Assembly: GCA_020342235.1 (NCBI GenBank)
Contig: CP073212.1
Location: forward strand, 1,178,001-1,242,000
DNA length: 64,000 nt
Origin: Saccharomycopsis phalli
Taxonomy: Eukaryota; Ascomycota; Saccharomycetes; Ascoideales; Saccharomycopsidaceae
Direction: 5' to 3'
How positions within the stretch are numbered: the stretch's first letter is position 1; the number at the start of each line of letters is the position of its first letter. This document shows, in pieces, positions 9,602 to 20,030 of this stretch. A program made the position numbers and the translations under genes. The notes beneath the pieces are model-generated. The model did not search any database and was not told the origin of the DNA. It saw nothing but the letters and a program-made list of their open reading frames with translations.

Positions 9602-10547
9602 ATGGAAAGTGAAACAATTGTGTGTTCCGTATCGTTTGTCTTGCCAAAGGACCTGTCTTCAACATATGCAGCCTGCCAGGCGTTAAAATCTACACGCTTT
9701 CCAAATGTCAAACCAAAAAGTATAATTAAAACACAGCATGATATATATAATGTGATCATGCTGGACAAACCTACCATGAAATATACTACCACTACTAATT
9801 TAGAACAACCTAATCGACGTCCCAGAAATAGGTTTATAATCGCTAGACATATTCTAAGTAGACAAGTTAAAAATAGAACAGGCATTACAAACAGCGAAGC
9901 TTCTAAGATAATATCCCTGGTAAGTACTGCCAAGAACTAATGTATATTATCACTAACATTAATAGATATGGAAGAGGTCTTCCCGCACATTTCAGGAATA
10001 TTTTGGGTACCTTGCTTATTTTGAAGCCCTTCAATATGAATTTAATTCGGCATCCAATTATTTATCGCAGGAGCCTATTTCAGACAAAAAAACTGAGAAA
10101 AATACACAAGACCCAATATGCTTGAATAGAAGTGGCCACCTGTTTTGTATCAACTCAGAGCGTCAGTCAATTGACAGAATACAATATTTACAGCTTTGCC
10201 AGAGCACACTAGACAAAATTCCTCAAAAGAAGATACGGCACGAAAGAAAACCTTTCGTGATAAAATTCAACTCATTCAATGGTGCAAATAAGAAAGGTAG
10301 AGTTGAAAAATGTAAGAAGACGGCCCGAAGTAATGCAATACTAAAAGCCCCTTCTAGAGAGACCATTATTGAGCAATTGGGATTTTTAGATTACTATAAT
10401 TCAACTTCTGACTTGATGCTGTCCCCATCCTTGGGGTTGGATATTTGGAGTGATCATTCCTTTTTAAAATTCGACTTTCCTCAAGAACCATTGGTAGATT
10501 TGGACCCCACATTTGACTGGAACGAGCTCACTGTGGATGTTGTATGA
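9602..10547 (+). CDS. MATa2: MATa2 HMG-box regulator (two exons)
   Basis: Exons 9602-9919 and 9966-10547 encode 299 residues. The 46 nt intron starts GTAAGT and ends CACTAACATTAATAG. Splicing joins NRRPRNRFII (71-80) and NSEASKIIS (97-105) to IWKRSSRTFQEYFGYLA, making one HMG box (about 71-145). The box matches MATa2 of budding yeasts, which activates a-specific genes. A downstream open frame from 10122 has no ATG of its own and is simply the rest of exon 2. The C-terminal half is basic, then acidic near the end (LVDLDPTFDWNEL), which could be an activation region (inference). It ends 24 bases before the convergent LCAT-like gene. Confidence 0.92.
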
Positions 10548-10571
10548 ATAATAGACGGCCCAAGTACTGTA

Positions 10572-12203
10572 CTACTTCAGGGCGGCATTTTTGCGCTCTG
10601 CGGCCAAGACTGCGTTGATGGCCCTGCCGACAGCGTCCAAGTCAGTCATGAGACTGACGTGGCCGCAGTCGCTGGGAATCTTTGCGACGGTCTTGAAGCC
10701 CGGGATGCACTCTGGCATGAGCCATTTCTGGTGGATGACGCCGTCGCCCGGCCCGTAGAAGAAGTCGCCGTAATTACCGTCCATAATGTCCTGTTTCCCA
10801 TCGACAAACACGCCGCGCACAGATGGGACCTTGTTGCCGTAGACCATGGCCAAAGGAGGGTACTTGAGGTTTGGGTTGTGAGCAAGCTGCTGCTTGAAGG
10901 TGCGAGTGCGCTTGAGGGTTCTTTGCAAGTACTCGTATGCCCTGTCAAAGTCGAGGGAGTATTGCTTTGGCGGTTTCCAGTCCGGGTTGTCTCTTCTGGG
11001 TTTGCAAACGAGGGGCGAGAGGTTGTAGTCGACCCAAGTTTGCGGGTTGAACAAGTCCATTTCAATGAACCTGTCTGATTTTTTGTCGTAAAAGACGCGG
11101 CCATGCTGCGGGAGGAACACGAACGACGAGCGCATGAGGAAGTTTGCCTCGTCGGTCAAGACGTTTTTGCTGAGAAGCACGGAGTCGCCAAAGCGGATTG
11201 GCCCAAGGATGTTGAGACACTCGGACGGCGCACCAATGTATACCACTGCCCGAAGAAGCGACGGGTCCTGGTTCATGACATGGTGCACGAGCATGCCGCC
11301 CATGGAGTGGGCCAACACCAAGGGACTGCGGCCCGACGCGCGGCGGATCGCCTCGAGGAACTCCCGGAGCCGCTGGGAGTTGATGTCCGAGGACAATCGC
11401 CAGTCGTAGCCAAACTCATGTACCCGGGTGTTGGGCATGGACGCCAACTTCTTGATCAACTTTTTGGAAATGTCAATTGGCCCGACGTTCTTCAACATCC
11501 CGTCCGCATATATCCGCCGGTCCATCTCATACTCTGCCTCGTCGCTCGGCGGGACCTCCAAGTCGACCTTGCGCAAGTTGAGCCCAACCTTGATTGGCAC
11601 CCACACCTGCTTGCCGCTGCCGCGCGCACGCAAGATGCTGCCCCGGTACCCGCCTAGAATCACCACGTCGCCGTCCAAGTCGCCCGCCCAGCGCGCAGCC
11701 TTGTCGAGGAAGTTTGGCGTGAGCGCCTTGCGCACCGCCCGGAGCCGCGAGTTGTCCGCACCCTTGAAGTCCTTGTACAAGTATGCCTCCTCGAGGGTGG
11801 TGATGGAGTCCTTGCGGAGCAACTTCTGCTCAATCTCCCGCCGCTCGTACCGCACAAACACCCCGTTGTCGTTCTGGAAAAACCGGAGCTTCGGGAGCCG
11901 CACCGTCGGAAGAAAGTTCATGAGCGACTCGCCAAACGGCAACGACAACGAGAAGATCTTCCGGTCGCCGCTCTTTTCGTCCATTGACGACCCACCAATG
12001 ATCGACGACGCCATGTTGTGGGTCACCTCCTGGGCCAATCCTTCCCCATCGACAATGTACTCGATTTCCAGGTCTCCGTCGCTGTCCGATTGCGCAGTGT
12101 CGTTCATGGTTGCGGGTTCGTGCGGGTGAAAATTCGCTTCCGACTGGGCCATGTGATGAGCGACGGAATAGGAAACTGCACTAGCAAGATCAGCTAGCTT
12201 CAT
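10572..12203 (-). CDS. LCAT-like alpha/beta hydrolase
   Basis: A 543-residue protein with an alpha/beta-hydrolase fold of the lecithin:cholesterol acyltransferase (LCAT) type. VVILGGYRGSIL is the early strand/oxyanion region. AHSMGG holds the likely nucleophile Ser300. DGVIHQKW and CGHVSLM are candidates for the acid and His of the triad. Such enzymes move or hydrolyse acyl chains of phospholipids. Substrate and location are not evident; the N-terminus has no strong signal peptide or membrane anchor. It is not the ER enzyme Lro1 as far as I can tell. Coding GC is high (CTC, GCC and CGC codons), unlike the AT-rich MAT genes next door. It converges on MATa2. Confidence 0.75.
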   Translation of the reverse strand: MKLADLASAVSYSVAHHMAQSEANFHPHEPATMNDTAQSDSDGDLEIEYIVDGEGLAQEVTHNMASSIIGGSSMDEKSGDRKIFSLSLPFGESLMNFLPTVRLPKLRFFQNDNGVFVRYERREIEQKLLRKDSITTLEEAYLYKDFKGADNSRLRAVRKALTPNFLDKAARWAGDLDGDVVILGGYRGSILRARGSGKQVWVPIKVGLNLRKVDLEVPPSDEAEYEMDRRIYADGMLKNVGPIDISKKLIKKLASMPNTRVHEFGYDWRLSSDINSQRLREFLEAIRRASGRSPLVLAHSMGGMLVHHVMNQDPSLLRAVVYIGAPSECLNILGPIRFGDSVLLSKNVLTDEANFLMRSSFVFLPQHGRVFYDKKSDRFIEMDLFNPQTWVDYNLSPLVCKPRRDNPDWKPPKQYSLDFDRAYEYLQRTLKRTRTFKQQLAHNPNLKYPPLAMVYGNKVPSVRGVFVDGKQDIMDGNYGDFFYGPGDGVIHQKWLMPECIPGFKTVAKIPSDCGHVSLMTDLDAVGRAINAVLAAERKNAALK

Positions 12204-12601
12204 AGCAGCCTAGTGTCGGATATTGGTATGGCTGCTTTTGTCAGTGTTTTATCTCAGCAAAATATCCACAAGCTCCGTTCAACCTGGCTCTTGTGGTTTG
12301 GGCCGTCCGGTCCGTAGAAATGGGCCGTGAAATCCAACGCAAGTCGTTCTTCCAGTGCATCCGAGATGTGATCAAAATGGCTGGAAATGGGAAATCAATG
12401 ACATTTTTCCTTTGCCGTTTCTACAATCCTTGTAATTTCCACACAATTGCCCTGGTCATCTCTACTACACTCTGTCGTCACCTCGACGTATCCAATTTGC
12501 CAAGACGAGTTGAAATTGTCATTTCCAGCAACATTCATTTTCCAGCAACATCATTCAATCTCATCATTTCAATCTCATCGTGCCACTTTGTTGGATTCAA
12601 T
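12204..12601. other. Intergenic, LCAT-like upstream region
   Basis: Upstream flank of the LCAT-like gene. I see no gene. CATTTCCAGCAACAT-like phrases recur near 12520-12560. Confidence 0.35.
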
Positions 12602-12712
12602 CATGCCAACACTCGCTAATTCGCCAACACTCGCTAATTCGCCAACACTCGCCAATTCGCCAACACTCGCCAATTCGCCAACACTCGCCAATTCGCCAAT
12701 TCGCCAACCAAT
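12602..12712. repeat. 18 bp minisatellite
   Basis: Six or so tandem copies of an 18 bp unit (GCCAACACTCGCTAATTC and the CCAATTC variant), followed by a shorter partial unit. It is open in several frames only because it is periodic. Confidence 0.92.
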
Positions 12713-13009
12713 GCCACAGTTTGCATCTCGCAGATAACCATCTGTAATGGCTAAAATTGTAATTAAACGTCATTTGTCTCATTGACCATCTATGCTCCCT
12801 CCCTTTGAATACAATCATCCATTTAATTAGGCAACCATTGCCTTGGCATTACAGAAAATCATCCCCTTTTATAGTTGCCATCTAACCCTATAATTAGAAC
12901 GCCGTCTTGGTCATTGCCCATGTAATCCCAAAGAGCCAATCTCTCTAGTTTGCATAGTACCACTTTGGTCACTACAACCCATGTCCTAACAAGCCTCCCA
13001 AAAGCCTCA

Positions 13010-13280
13010 TCGGGCAGATCTTTATTCAGGAACATCATGAGACTGCATTGCTGAAAAAGGCCCGTTGCCACTCCTCAAATAGCTGTCTGGGGTCGAAACT
13101 TTAATTTGCGCCCTTTTGCTGATTCTTGGCTTTGCTGACCAACAAGCCTGGTGCCCAAGGTACGTTTTCCGAGTCTCATCAAGTGCACATCACATTCTAG
13201 CACCTTCTGGTAAAACTAAACTTTTGAACCGACTCGCAAATACTTTTATCCAAATCACATCCAACGGAGGAAAAATTACC
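13010..13280 (-). mobile_element. LINE 3'-region fragment
   Basis: This stretch aligns, with many differences, to the 3' part of the LINE at about 2105-2400 in the same orientation (shared phrases TCAGGAACATC, GCATTGCTG and GCAAA-ACTTTT). It is a decayed remnant with no usable frame. Confidence 0.6.
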
Positions 13281-13653
13281 CCTCTTGCATTTTCGTTCTC
13301 GTTGCAAAATAGCTTGTGCAACGCCCACACGAAGATCTTGCCACAAATCATGAATAATTAGACGTAAATAAACAATAAATAAGCACAAAGCCAGTGTCTC
13401 AAGCCGGACAACTAGCAATTGCTTTACTACTCAAATTTACCACTACAAACATCACTCGCACACCTTCTCTTGGCATTTGCAATGACATACTTTAGCCCGT
13501 CAACACCATCCTTCGACTATGTACTAATACTTTATTCCATTTTGTTTTTCCCAAACAGTCGCCGTTTGCCTAATTATATTTCCAGCATATACCTCCCAGA
13601 AGGATGGCAATCATTGGAAACAAAGTCAAACTATTGGGTATTACCATCGATTC

Positions 13654-13990
13654 CGTCTCTTCCTCTCAGATAAGGCGATGATTAAAAATCTTATAGCTCT
13701 ACTCGTCCGTGTTGGACTGGTACTTTCCCTTTTGCTACAACAAATTAGGAGGACTGCCTTGCTAGTGCCCCAGGGAGGGGGTGGCTCGAGTCACCTCTGA
13801 TGATCTAGGCAAAAGCCCATTACCCCTCCAATACCAATTACTTAACATATTCATAAGCATCAGTCGAAAGTTTTTGATCTCTGTCGCAGAGATTTCTTTC
13901 CACGACTATATAGCCGTCCTTAGTCGTAGACTGCAAAGTATCAATCTCCCCTGGGGGCATAGTATAGCTGTAGACTTGAATAAACATTAT
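13654..13990 (+). mobile_element. SINE copy C, inserted in LINE
   Basis: A 337 bp SINE flanked by 15 bp duplications TATTACCATC[G/T]ATTC (13639-13653 and 13991-14005), 14 of 15 identical. It interrupts the LINE reading just after KLLGITIDS. A B-box-like Pol III element (GGCTCGAGTC, about 13783) lies in its 5' part. The 3' half matches the other SINE copies and ends in an ATTATTATTA tail. Confidence 0.85.
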
Positions 13991-14256
13991 TATTACCATC
14001 TATTCAAGTTTTGCAGTCACTTTCTACAAACTTTGTTAAAGATGCTCCAAAGAGCACAACCGGCTCGAAGAACAACAGGCCACACCGCTATAACATTGTT
14101 CAAGACGCGTGGTCCTGATTATACGGAAAAAAGGTGCTCAATAACTAGTAGCAAATGGGATCAAGTGAGTGTTGTCTTCAATTCAGTGCTAAAACTGGCA
14201 TTAGGTCTACTCATGCCAACCTCTACCCAAAATCTTTACATTGAAAGCAGTATACC

Positions 14257-14582
14257 TGTTGAGGTTGAGAACCACAAGTAAGACACCTATAACGGAGAAG
14301 CAATTCTACGTTGTAATGTACTCACTGAGTAAGACAACTAAGCGGTTATGCTGTTGTAATAACCAGTGAAACTCATAACAATAGGATCTTATAAGGGAAT
14401 ATTATCTGATACAAAGAGAGGATATTTCCGTAGTTCAAAAAACAACTAAATCAATCCAATCATCACTACCGTTCCGATTATTCACTTATAAAGGAACAAA
14501 AACTCATCTATAATTAACTAAATATCTGAGTATAAGTTTGTAACGATGTCACACTCATTGGACGAGGATATAGACATCGACA
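14257..14582 (+). mobile_element. Solo LTR, family 1, copy 3, inserted in LINE
   Basis: A 326 bp LTR (TGTTGAGG ... GACATCGACA), opposite in orientation to the copies at 1084 and 1720, with 5 bp target duplications ATACC on both sides. It split the LINE coding block YIESSIP, which continues after it. Very similar to copy 1, so probably young; solo, with no internal region. Confidence 0.9.
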
Positions 14583-15794
14583 ATACCACCACAGATTCTC
14601 CTAAAAAAGGACCCTCTAATATAGACCCCATAGCACTATCGTATTCAGATACTTTAGAAAATGGCTTCAGAGCAAGCAACCAAGGAATGATAAGAAAGGA
14701 TCATGCTCTGTAGCGATGACCTCCAAGTTAACTAGGAGCCCGAATACTTTCGAATATAGATGAAATTCAGCGACGAAAATTTCAAATGGCAAAAGTGGCC
14801 AGACTGCTCACAGAATGGCCATGCTACTCACAAAAACTCGTAAAACAGTTGAAGTTCAATCTCACGCAGCTGCAAAGTGCTGATCAAAGTTTTCTCCGCC
14901 AGCATTGCTGTCCTGGGGTGGTCCTGAGTCCAAGCATATTTTTTGAATCACTAAGCTTTGTAAGATTTATAGATTGATGGCAATATGCCTCATTAGCGGT
15001 GCCGTCTGAAGACGGCTCTGCTACTACGTGCCAAGTACACTTTGTTCAACTGATGTAGACGGGTGTATATGTATTGCTAGTGATATGCGGCCGGAAGTCC
15101 TGTTTATTTCCAACATTGATCGGATTATAAGAATGCAATTGTCAAAATATACAACCAGCAGCAACACTGTGAGCAGTCGAGATTGACTCGCGGTTGATTC
15201 GTGACTGCATTATTTCCCACTAAATACAAAAATACATTTTATCATCATATCCTACTGCCAAGACAGAGCTTCTTTAGCAAGAACACGATACCATGAGACG
15301 CATTGTAATCAGCCTATAGCACGGCTGATCCTATCGTGCAGCTGTAGCAAAGTCTACAGAAGATTCACGAATGATCTACAAAGACATTAATGGGGCGCTG
15401 ACTTCATACATAAATGACGCTACCGACTGCTGCATCTAGAGACCGGAAATCATTATATAGGAGCCGATATTCTCGCCAATTAAAGCATAATGTCAACAAA
15501 TGGGTAGCTTTTTGATAGCCCAAGCAACGGGGAAAAAGCTATTTACCCTTTGTATTGTTTCTGGAGACAATATATAGCTAAATAAAAGAATAAATATTGT
15601 TTTCTGTTCACCTCTATACCGGAAAAAGGGCCTCTATTAAAGAGTCTGCAAGAGTGTTGAAATGAGCACTTGATACAATGTAGGAGAATAGACAAGACGT
15701 TTTGTTAGTGATGCAATTGGAATCCAGAAAAGTATAGATGGAGTTTAAAACGTTGACGTTGTGCCAAAAGGGTTAGTCTAAAAAAATGATGGAA

Positions 15795-15905
15795 ATATTT
15801 CAATGGTAATGTTACTGATGTACTAATGACAATATTCAATGGTAACATCAATGATATACCAATGACAATATTCAATGGTGGCACCAATGATATACCACGG
15901 AAATG
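15795..15905. repeat. Tandem repeat, about 40 bp unit
   Basis: Two to three copies of a unit containing AATATTCAATGGT and ATGATATACCA, slightly diverged, in the flank between the LINE remnant and COQ6. The rest of 15600-16183 shows no gene. Confidence 0.75.
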
Positions 15906-16183
15906 TTCACCAATATACATACACCAATTGACATAAAATCTACCGCAATGGACTGAATATTCAGTTACAGGATATGGAAATCTCCCAGACTTAACATCGC
16001 TCTACACATGGCTGTACCATTATATCATCCCATTAATTGCCGATTCAAATAACCACATCCTACAATAATTGCACAGTATATAAATCACTTTATACAATAA
16101 TCACCATACAATAGCCTCGCACCATTCTCCTACATGCACCCATTTTCCCACAGCCAAAAATCAATTTTCCCGTGATCATACCC

Positions 16184-17539
16184 ATGTTGCGACACTTTAG
16201 TCAAGCTGCGAAATCACTCACACGAAAATCCGACATTGTCATTGTTGGAGCCGGTCCGGCAGGCCTTACTCTAGCCACTGCACTTAAATCCAACCAGCTG
16301 ACGGCTCATTTGGATGTGTGTGTCGTGGAAGGTTCCAGCTTGGACCCGGTACGAAAGTTCCGCCAGAACCCGCCACAAGACTACACAAACCGGATTTCTA
16401 GCATCACTCCTACGTCCATCAAGTACTTGGAGAAGATTGGCGCCTGGCAACACGTCCACGAGGCTCGGGTGAAGCCATTTGACAACATTGTCGCCTATGA
16501 CGGTGTCACCAACGCGAAAATCGACTTTGACGGGTTCGAATTGGGCACAATGTGCGAAAACATCAATCTCCAGTCCGGGTTGCTTGCCAGATTCCAGGAA
16601 TTGGCTCCAGAATCATCGGTTTTGGACTCCACCAAGGTCACCAAAATCACCACTGACAACACCAAACCAGTGGTGGCTCTCTCCGACGGTTCCTCGGTGA
16701 CAGCCAGTCTTCTCGTTGGTGCCGATGGATTCAACTCGCCCGTCCGCCATTTTTCAGGCATAGAATCCCGCGGATGGGCTTATGGTGCCTGGGGAGTGGT
16801 AGCAGTACTCAAATTGAAGCACGAGGACTTCCGATCCATTGCCTGGCAACGGTTCTTGCCTACAGGTCCATTGGCTCTTCTTCCGTTACCAGAAGACAAT
16901 GCTACCATGGTCTGGTCCTGTCCAGCTGACTTGGCCCCAGTGTTGGTCAACTTGCCGGAAAAGTACTTTGTGGCTCTAGTGAATGCCGCATTCTCACTCC
17001 AGCCAGTGGACTTGAACTACTACTACCAGTTGGCGCGGGAAAACCGACTCGAAGAAATGTACCAGGACATTCAATGGAGACTCCAAAAGTCGATTGAGAA
17101 GAACGAATTCGAGGTGCCAATGGAGGTCGCCACAGTCCTAGACGGCTCTAGAGCTCGGTTCCCACTTAAAATGTCACACGCAGATTCCTATGTTGGAGAA
17201 CGAACCGCCCTCGTAGGCGACGCAGGGCACACAACCCATCCTCTTGCCGGCCAAGGTCTCAACATGGGGCAGGGTGACGTTCAGGCTCTTGTTTCTGCGT
17301 TGGAAGTCGGCGTGAACCGGGGTTTGGATATAGGCAGCAGTCTTGTTCTTGAGTCATACTGGTCAAACAGATGGCCAGAGAATCATGCTTTGCTTGGGGT
17401 TGTAGATAAGTTGTACAAGTTGTATGGTACAGAGTGGGCGCCGATTGTTGGATTGCGGAGCTTTGGATTGAATATGGTGAATTCTGTTCCATTGTTGAAG
17501 GATTTTATGATTGACCGGATATCTGGTGAGAATAGATGA
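16184..17539 (+). CDS. COQ6: Coq6, ubiquinone-biosynthesis flavin monooxygenase
   Basis: Coq6 is the mitochondrial FAD-dependent monooxygenase that hydroxylates the ring at C5 in coenzyme Q synthesis. The first ATG (16184) gives 451 residues; an upstream extension would need a GTG start. The N-terminus MLRHFSQAAKSLTRK is basic and hydroxylated without acids, a good mitochondrial presequence. The FAD-binding GAGPAG motif is at 22-27, and the second FAD motif GDAGHTTHPLAGQGLN lies at about 345-360, both diagnostic of the UbiH/COQ6 family. Length is close to the yeast protein. It is followed at once by an 18 bp tandem repeat that contains its stop region. Confidence 0.95.
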   Translation: MLRHFSQAAKSLTRKSDIVIVGAGPAGLTLATALKSNQLTAHLDVCVVEGSSLDPVRKFRQNPPQDYTNRISSITPTSIKYLEKIGAWQHVHEARVKPFDNIVAYDGVTNAKIDFDGFELGTMCENINLQSGLLARFQELAPESSVLDSTKVTKITTDNTKPVVALSDGSSVTASLLVGADGFNSPVRHFSGIESRGWAYGAWGVVAVLKLKHEDFRSIAWQRFLPTGPLALLPLPEDNATMVWSCPADLAPVLVNLPEKYFVALVNAAFSLQPVDLNYYYQLARENRLEEMYQDIQWRLQKSIEKNEFEVPMEVATVLDGSRARFPLKMSHADSYVGERTALVGDAGHTTHPLAGQGLNMGQGDVQALVSALEVGVNRGLDIGSSLVLESYWSNRWPENHALLGVVDKLYKLYGTEWAPIVGLRSFGLNMVNSVPLLKDFMIDRISGENR

Positions 17540-17605
17540 GAGATGTGAAATAGATGAGAGGTGTGAAATAGATGAGAGGTGTGAAATAGATGAGAGGTGT
17601 GTGAT
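17533..17605. repeat. 18 bp minisatellite at COQ6 3' end
   Basis: About four copies of AGATGAGAGGTGTGAAAT begin within the last codons of COQ6 and run into its 3' flank. The stop TGA lies in the first unit. Confidence 0.9.
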
Positions 17606-18415
17606 GGATACAAAGTAGAGAAAAATTCAAGTATATTTGAGAAACAGTGACTTGATAGGAAAATTGATGATTAAATCAGTGTAATGACGGAAGTTCTCCT
17701 GCTATGATATCACGTGTGTGTAGTGGGTTGTGCATAGTTTTACGATAAACTGCCAAATGAAGGATGATGTCTAATAGAAACAATGATTCTAGCCATTTGG
17801 TTCCAGGTATAAAAGAAGGGCAAAATATATAGGCGTCAATACTACTCTACTTAAACCCACGACCCAAGTATATGGTGTACATTGATCCACGTGAATGGCA
17901 CATGAAGCCAATGGAAATGTAGCCTTGTGGTAGAAATGATAGAAATGGATAGGCAAATAATTAGTTTAGGCCATTGTTCTTTGAAAAATTAAATATAAAA
18001 TATCCTTGCGAAATTGTATAGAAAAGCCTAGAGGAAAGTTTGAGATCTGCACTACAAACTGATCACTTCAAAGTATTAGACAGGTGGATAGGATACATGG
18101 TTGAAAGTCCAGCACTATCTATCTTTTTCAGGAATAGAACTTTAGGCTTTGTAATATTCGGATCATTGAGTGGAAGTGGGCTTCCTCTAGTGAGCTTCCG
18201 TCCCGGTTGAGAATACCCGTAGCCCCACGAATCAATTAGTATACCATATATAGCATACATATACTGTAAATACTCTACATAACTAAGATCCTTGACAAGA
18301 ATATCAACAGAGGAATTTAATATACCCAGCCCCACTGATTAGATACTGCCCAAGGTGCATCTGCTCAATATCACGTGCCATATATATAGGAAGAAATTTG
18401 AAAGTGTAATTCAAG
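17606..18415. other. Intergenic region between COQ6 and CWC25
   Basis: AT-rich. TCACGTG occurs at 17710 and at 18371; the latter is 45 bases before CWC25 and is a candidate Cbf1-type site. A 90-codon frame on the - strand (18335-18063) has a Tyr/Pro-rich end but no recognisable family; I do not call it. Confidence 0.4.
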
Positions 18416-19111
18416 ATGGCGCCTGGTGATTTGAATCTCAAAAAGTCATGGAACCCGAAGCTTATGAAGAACCAGAAGTTGGTCTGGGAGCGGGAGCAGG
18501 CTGCTTTGAGCGAGAGGAGAAAGATTGAAGAACGGCAGAAGGAAATTGAACAAGAACGGGAGAAAGCTGAGTTGCGGAGGTTGAGTGGGAAAAAAGAGAG
18601 TGAGCGGATTGAATGGATGTATGAGCATGAAAAAGAAGAAGAAGACGATGAAGACGATGACGACGATGACGACGATGACGATTTTTTGTTGGGCAAGAAG
18701 CGGTTAGATGAGGTGTTGGTGAAGGAAAAGAAGAGTGAAGCTGGGGACAAATTAAGCCGAACGCTTCAGGTGGGAAATGGCGGGATGTTGACGCAAAAAG
18801 AGCAGCTACGGATTGCGGAGGATGATCCGATGATGCGGATGATGGCAATGAAAAGAGGTGGGCCAAAAGGTGGGCCAAAAGATGGGAATGTGGTTGACAG
18901 GGAGAATAAATATGCAGCGCGAGGTCCAAAAGGAGTGGATAAACCTAGACCAAGGGTGCAAAACGGGACAGTTAATGGTTACAGAGGTCTGAAAGGAGTG
19001 CATAAACCTGGATCAAGGGAATATAAGTATGGAAGCGGGCCAAAGAGCGCACGAGGAATGAATGGGGATTTTGGGGTGAAGAGATATAATCGGTTAAGGT
19101 ATGGTGATTAG
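18416..19111 (+). CDS. CWC25: Cwc25 splicing factor
   Basis: Cwc25 acts with Prp16/Yju2 around the first catalytic step of pre-mRNA splicing. The N-terminus [20 protein letters not shown] is the hallmark CIR_N/Cwc25 start. A Glu/Arg-rich helix follows (30-75), then an [11 protein letters not shown] motif, a run of about 16 Asp/Glu, [12 protein letters not shown], and a Lys/Gly-rich tail with repeats (GPKG, KGVHKPG). 231 residues, slightly longer than the S. cerevisiae protein. CWC25 and SUI1 lie near MAT in several yeasts, so this pair supports an ancestral MAT neighbourhood. Confidence 0.92.
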   Translation: MAPGDLNLKKSWNPKLMKNQKLVWEREQAALSERRKIEERQKEIEQEREKAELRRLSGKKESERIEWMYEHEKEEEDDEDDDDDDDDDDFLLGKKRLDEVLVKEKKSEAGDKLSRTLQVGNGGMLTQKEQLRIAEDDPMMRMMAMKRGGPKGGPKDGNVVDRENKYAARGPKGVDKPRPRVQNGTVNGYRGLKGVHKPGSREYKYGSGPKSARGMNGDFGVKRYNRLRYGD

Positions 19112-19154
19112 GAGAATTGAGTGTGATGATGTGAGGAATGAGAAATGGAGAATG

Positions 19155-19375
19155 ACTGAAGAAATGGGTGAAGAAAGACTGAGTGAAGAAAGACTGAGTG
19201 AAGAAAGACTGAGTGAAGAAAGACTGAGTGAAGAATAGCCAACTTAAATGACTGGTTTAAGAAATTACTGACTTAAATGACTGACTAAACAGAGACAGAC
19301 TTTGAAAGACAGCTTTGAAAGACAGCTTTGCAAGACAGCTTTGCAAGACAGCTTTGCAAGACGGTCCAAGAAACG
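19155..19375. repeat. Two minisatellites (15 bp and 13 bp units)
   Basis: Five copies of GAAGAAAGACTGAGT (about 19158-19235) are followed by about five copies of GACAGCTTTGCAA (about 19304-19362). The units are unrelated to each other. They lie between the convergent CWC25 and SUI1 genes. Confidence 0.92.
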
Positions 19376-19700
19376 GTGGAAAAGTGGGCAAATTTAAAAG
19401 ACACAAGAACGAGAGATAAAAGTCTGAAACAAACATGTTTTCACAAACATGACGAGCCATATGTATGGAATGCACATAGTGGCTAATAACTTTGACACAA
19501 GTCACACGACACATTGACTACAAAGATTGAAAATATATATTGCAATATCGACTGATTCCCGAGTGATCGAGACATCGACTGACATCATCGAATAACCCCG
19601 GCAGATTGGTACCAACAAGACCCATTAGACCATGGGCCTTTAATCTCCGACCCGTTGGATCGTTGACTGTTGCACCATGATGCCGTGCCCAACATGCTAC

Positions 19701-20030
19701 TTAGAAACCGTGGACCTTGATATTCTTCTTCTTCATGCCAAGTTGGGTGGTCAAAAACTCCAAGACCTTTGTCCGTTGGTCACCTTGCAACTGGATGACG
19801 TCACCCAACTCCTCGTCCTTGACAACGTTACCGTTACATCCAAAGTCCTTTTTCAAGACCTTCAAGATCCGCTTCGAGTCATACTCGTTAGGTAAACCTT
19901 GGACGGTGGTCAAGGTTTTCCGTCCGTTTCTCTGTTGGATACGGATGTGGATGTAGTTGGTTGGCTGAGAGTCGTCGTCACCAGTGTCGGCGAAAGGATC
20001 AAAGGACTTGAGGTTTTCAATAGAAGTCAT
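19701..20030 (-). CDS. SUI1: eIF1 (Sui1), start-codon selection factor
   Basis: eIF1 binds the 40S P-site region and enforces AUG choice during scanning. The 109-residue product has the full SUI1 fold: acidic N-tail (SFDPFADTGDD), IHIRIQQRNGRKTLTTVQGLP at the start of the domain, LKKDFGCNGNVV in the middle, and the end LGMKKKNIKVHGF. No intron. It converges on CWC25 across two minisatellites. SUI1 near MAT is common in yeasts. Confidence 0.97.
   Translation of the reverse strand: MTSIENLKSFDPFADTGDDDSQPTNYIHIRIQQRNGRKTLTTVQGLPNEYDSKRILKVLKKDFGCNGNVVKDEELGDVIQLQGDQRTKVLEFLTTQLGMKKKNIKVHGF

Larger units (their letters stand above)
13410..15600 (+). mobile_element. Degenerate LINE with nested SINE and LTR
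   Basis: A second LINE copy, on the + strand. It starts inside the RT domain and ends in the same 3' sequence as the 1.7-3.6 kb copy (GGAGACAATATATAGCTAAATA, near 15560). Matching blocks include FFPNSRRLPN (13551), KLLGITIDS (13628), TTGHTAITLFK (14074), LALGLLMPTST (14194) and RILSNIDEIQ (about 14748). The coding sequence is split over several frames and by two insertions: a SINE at 13654-13990 and a solo LTR at 14257-14582. RT blocks resume exactly on the far side of each insertion. Confidence 0.78.

Noticed and set aside
11428-12129. 233-codon frame antisense to the LCAT-like gene
   Set aside because: Shadow of a GC-rich gene; Ser/Arg-rich with no domain.
7178-12600. Flanking inverted repeats for mating-type flipping
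   Set aside because: I looked for matching inverted segments either side of a1/a2 and found none convincing by eye. A self-alignment of the window would settle it.
18063-18335. 90-codon frame on the - strand upstream of CWC25
   Set aside because: Looks slightly protein-like but has no family, and overlaps the CWC25 promoter site.
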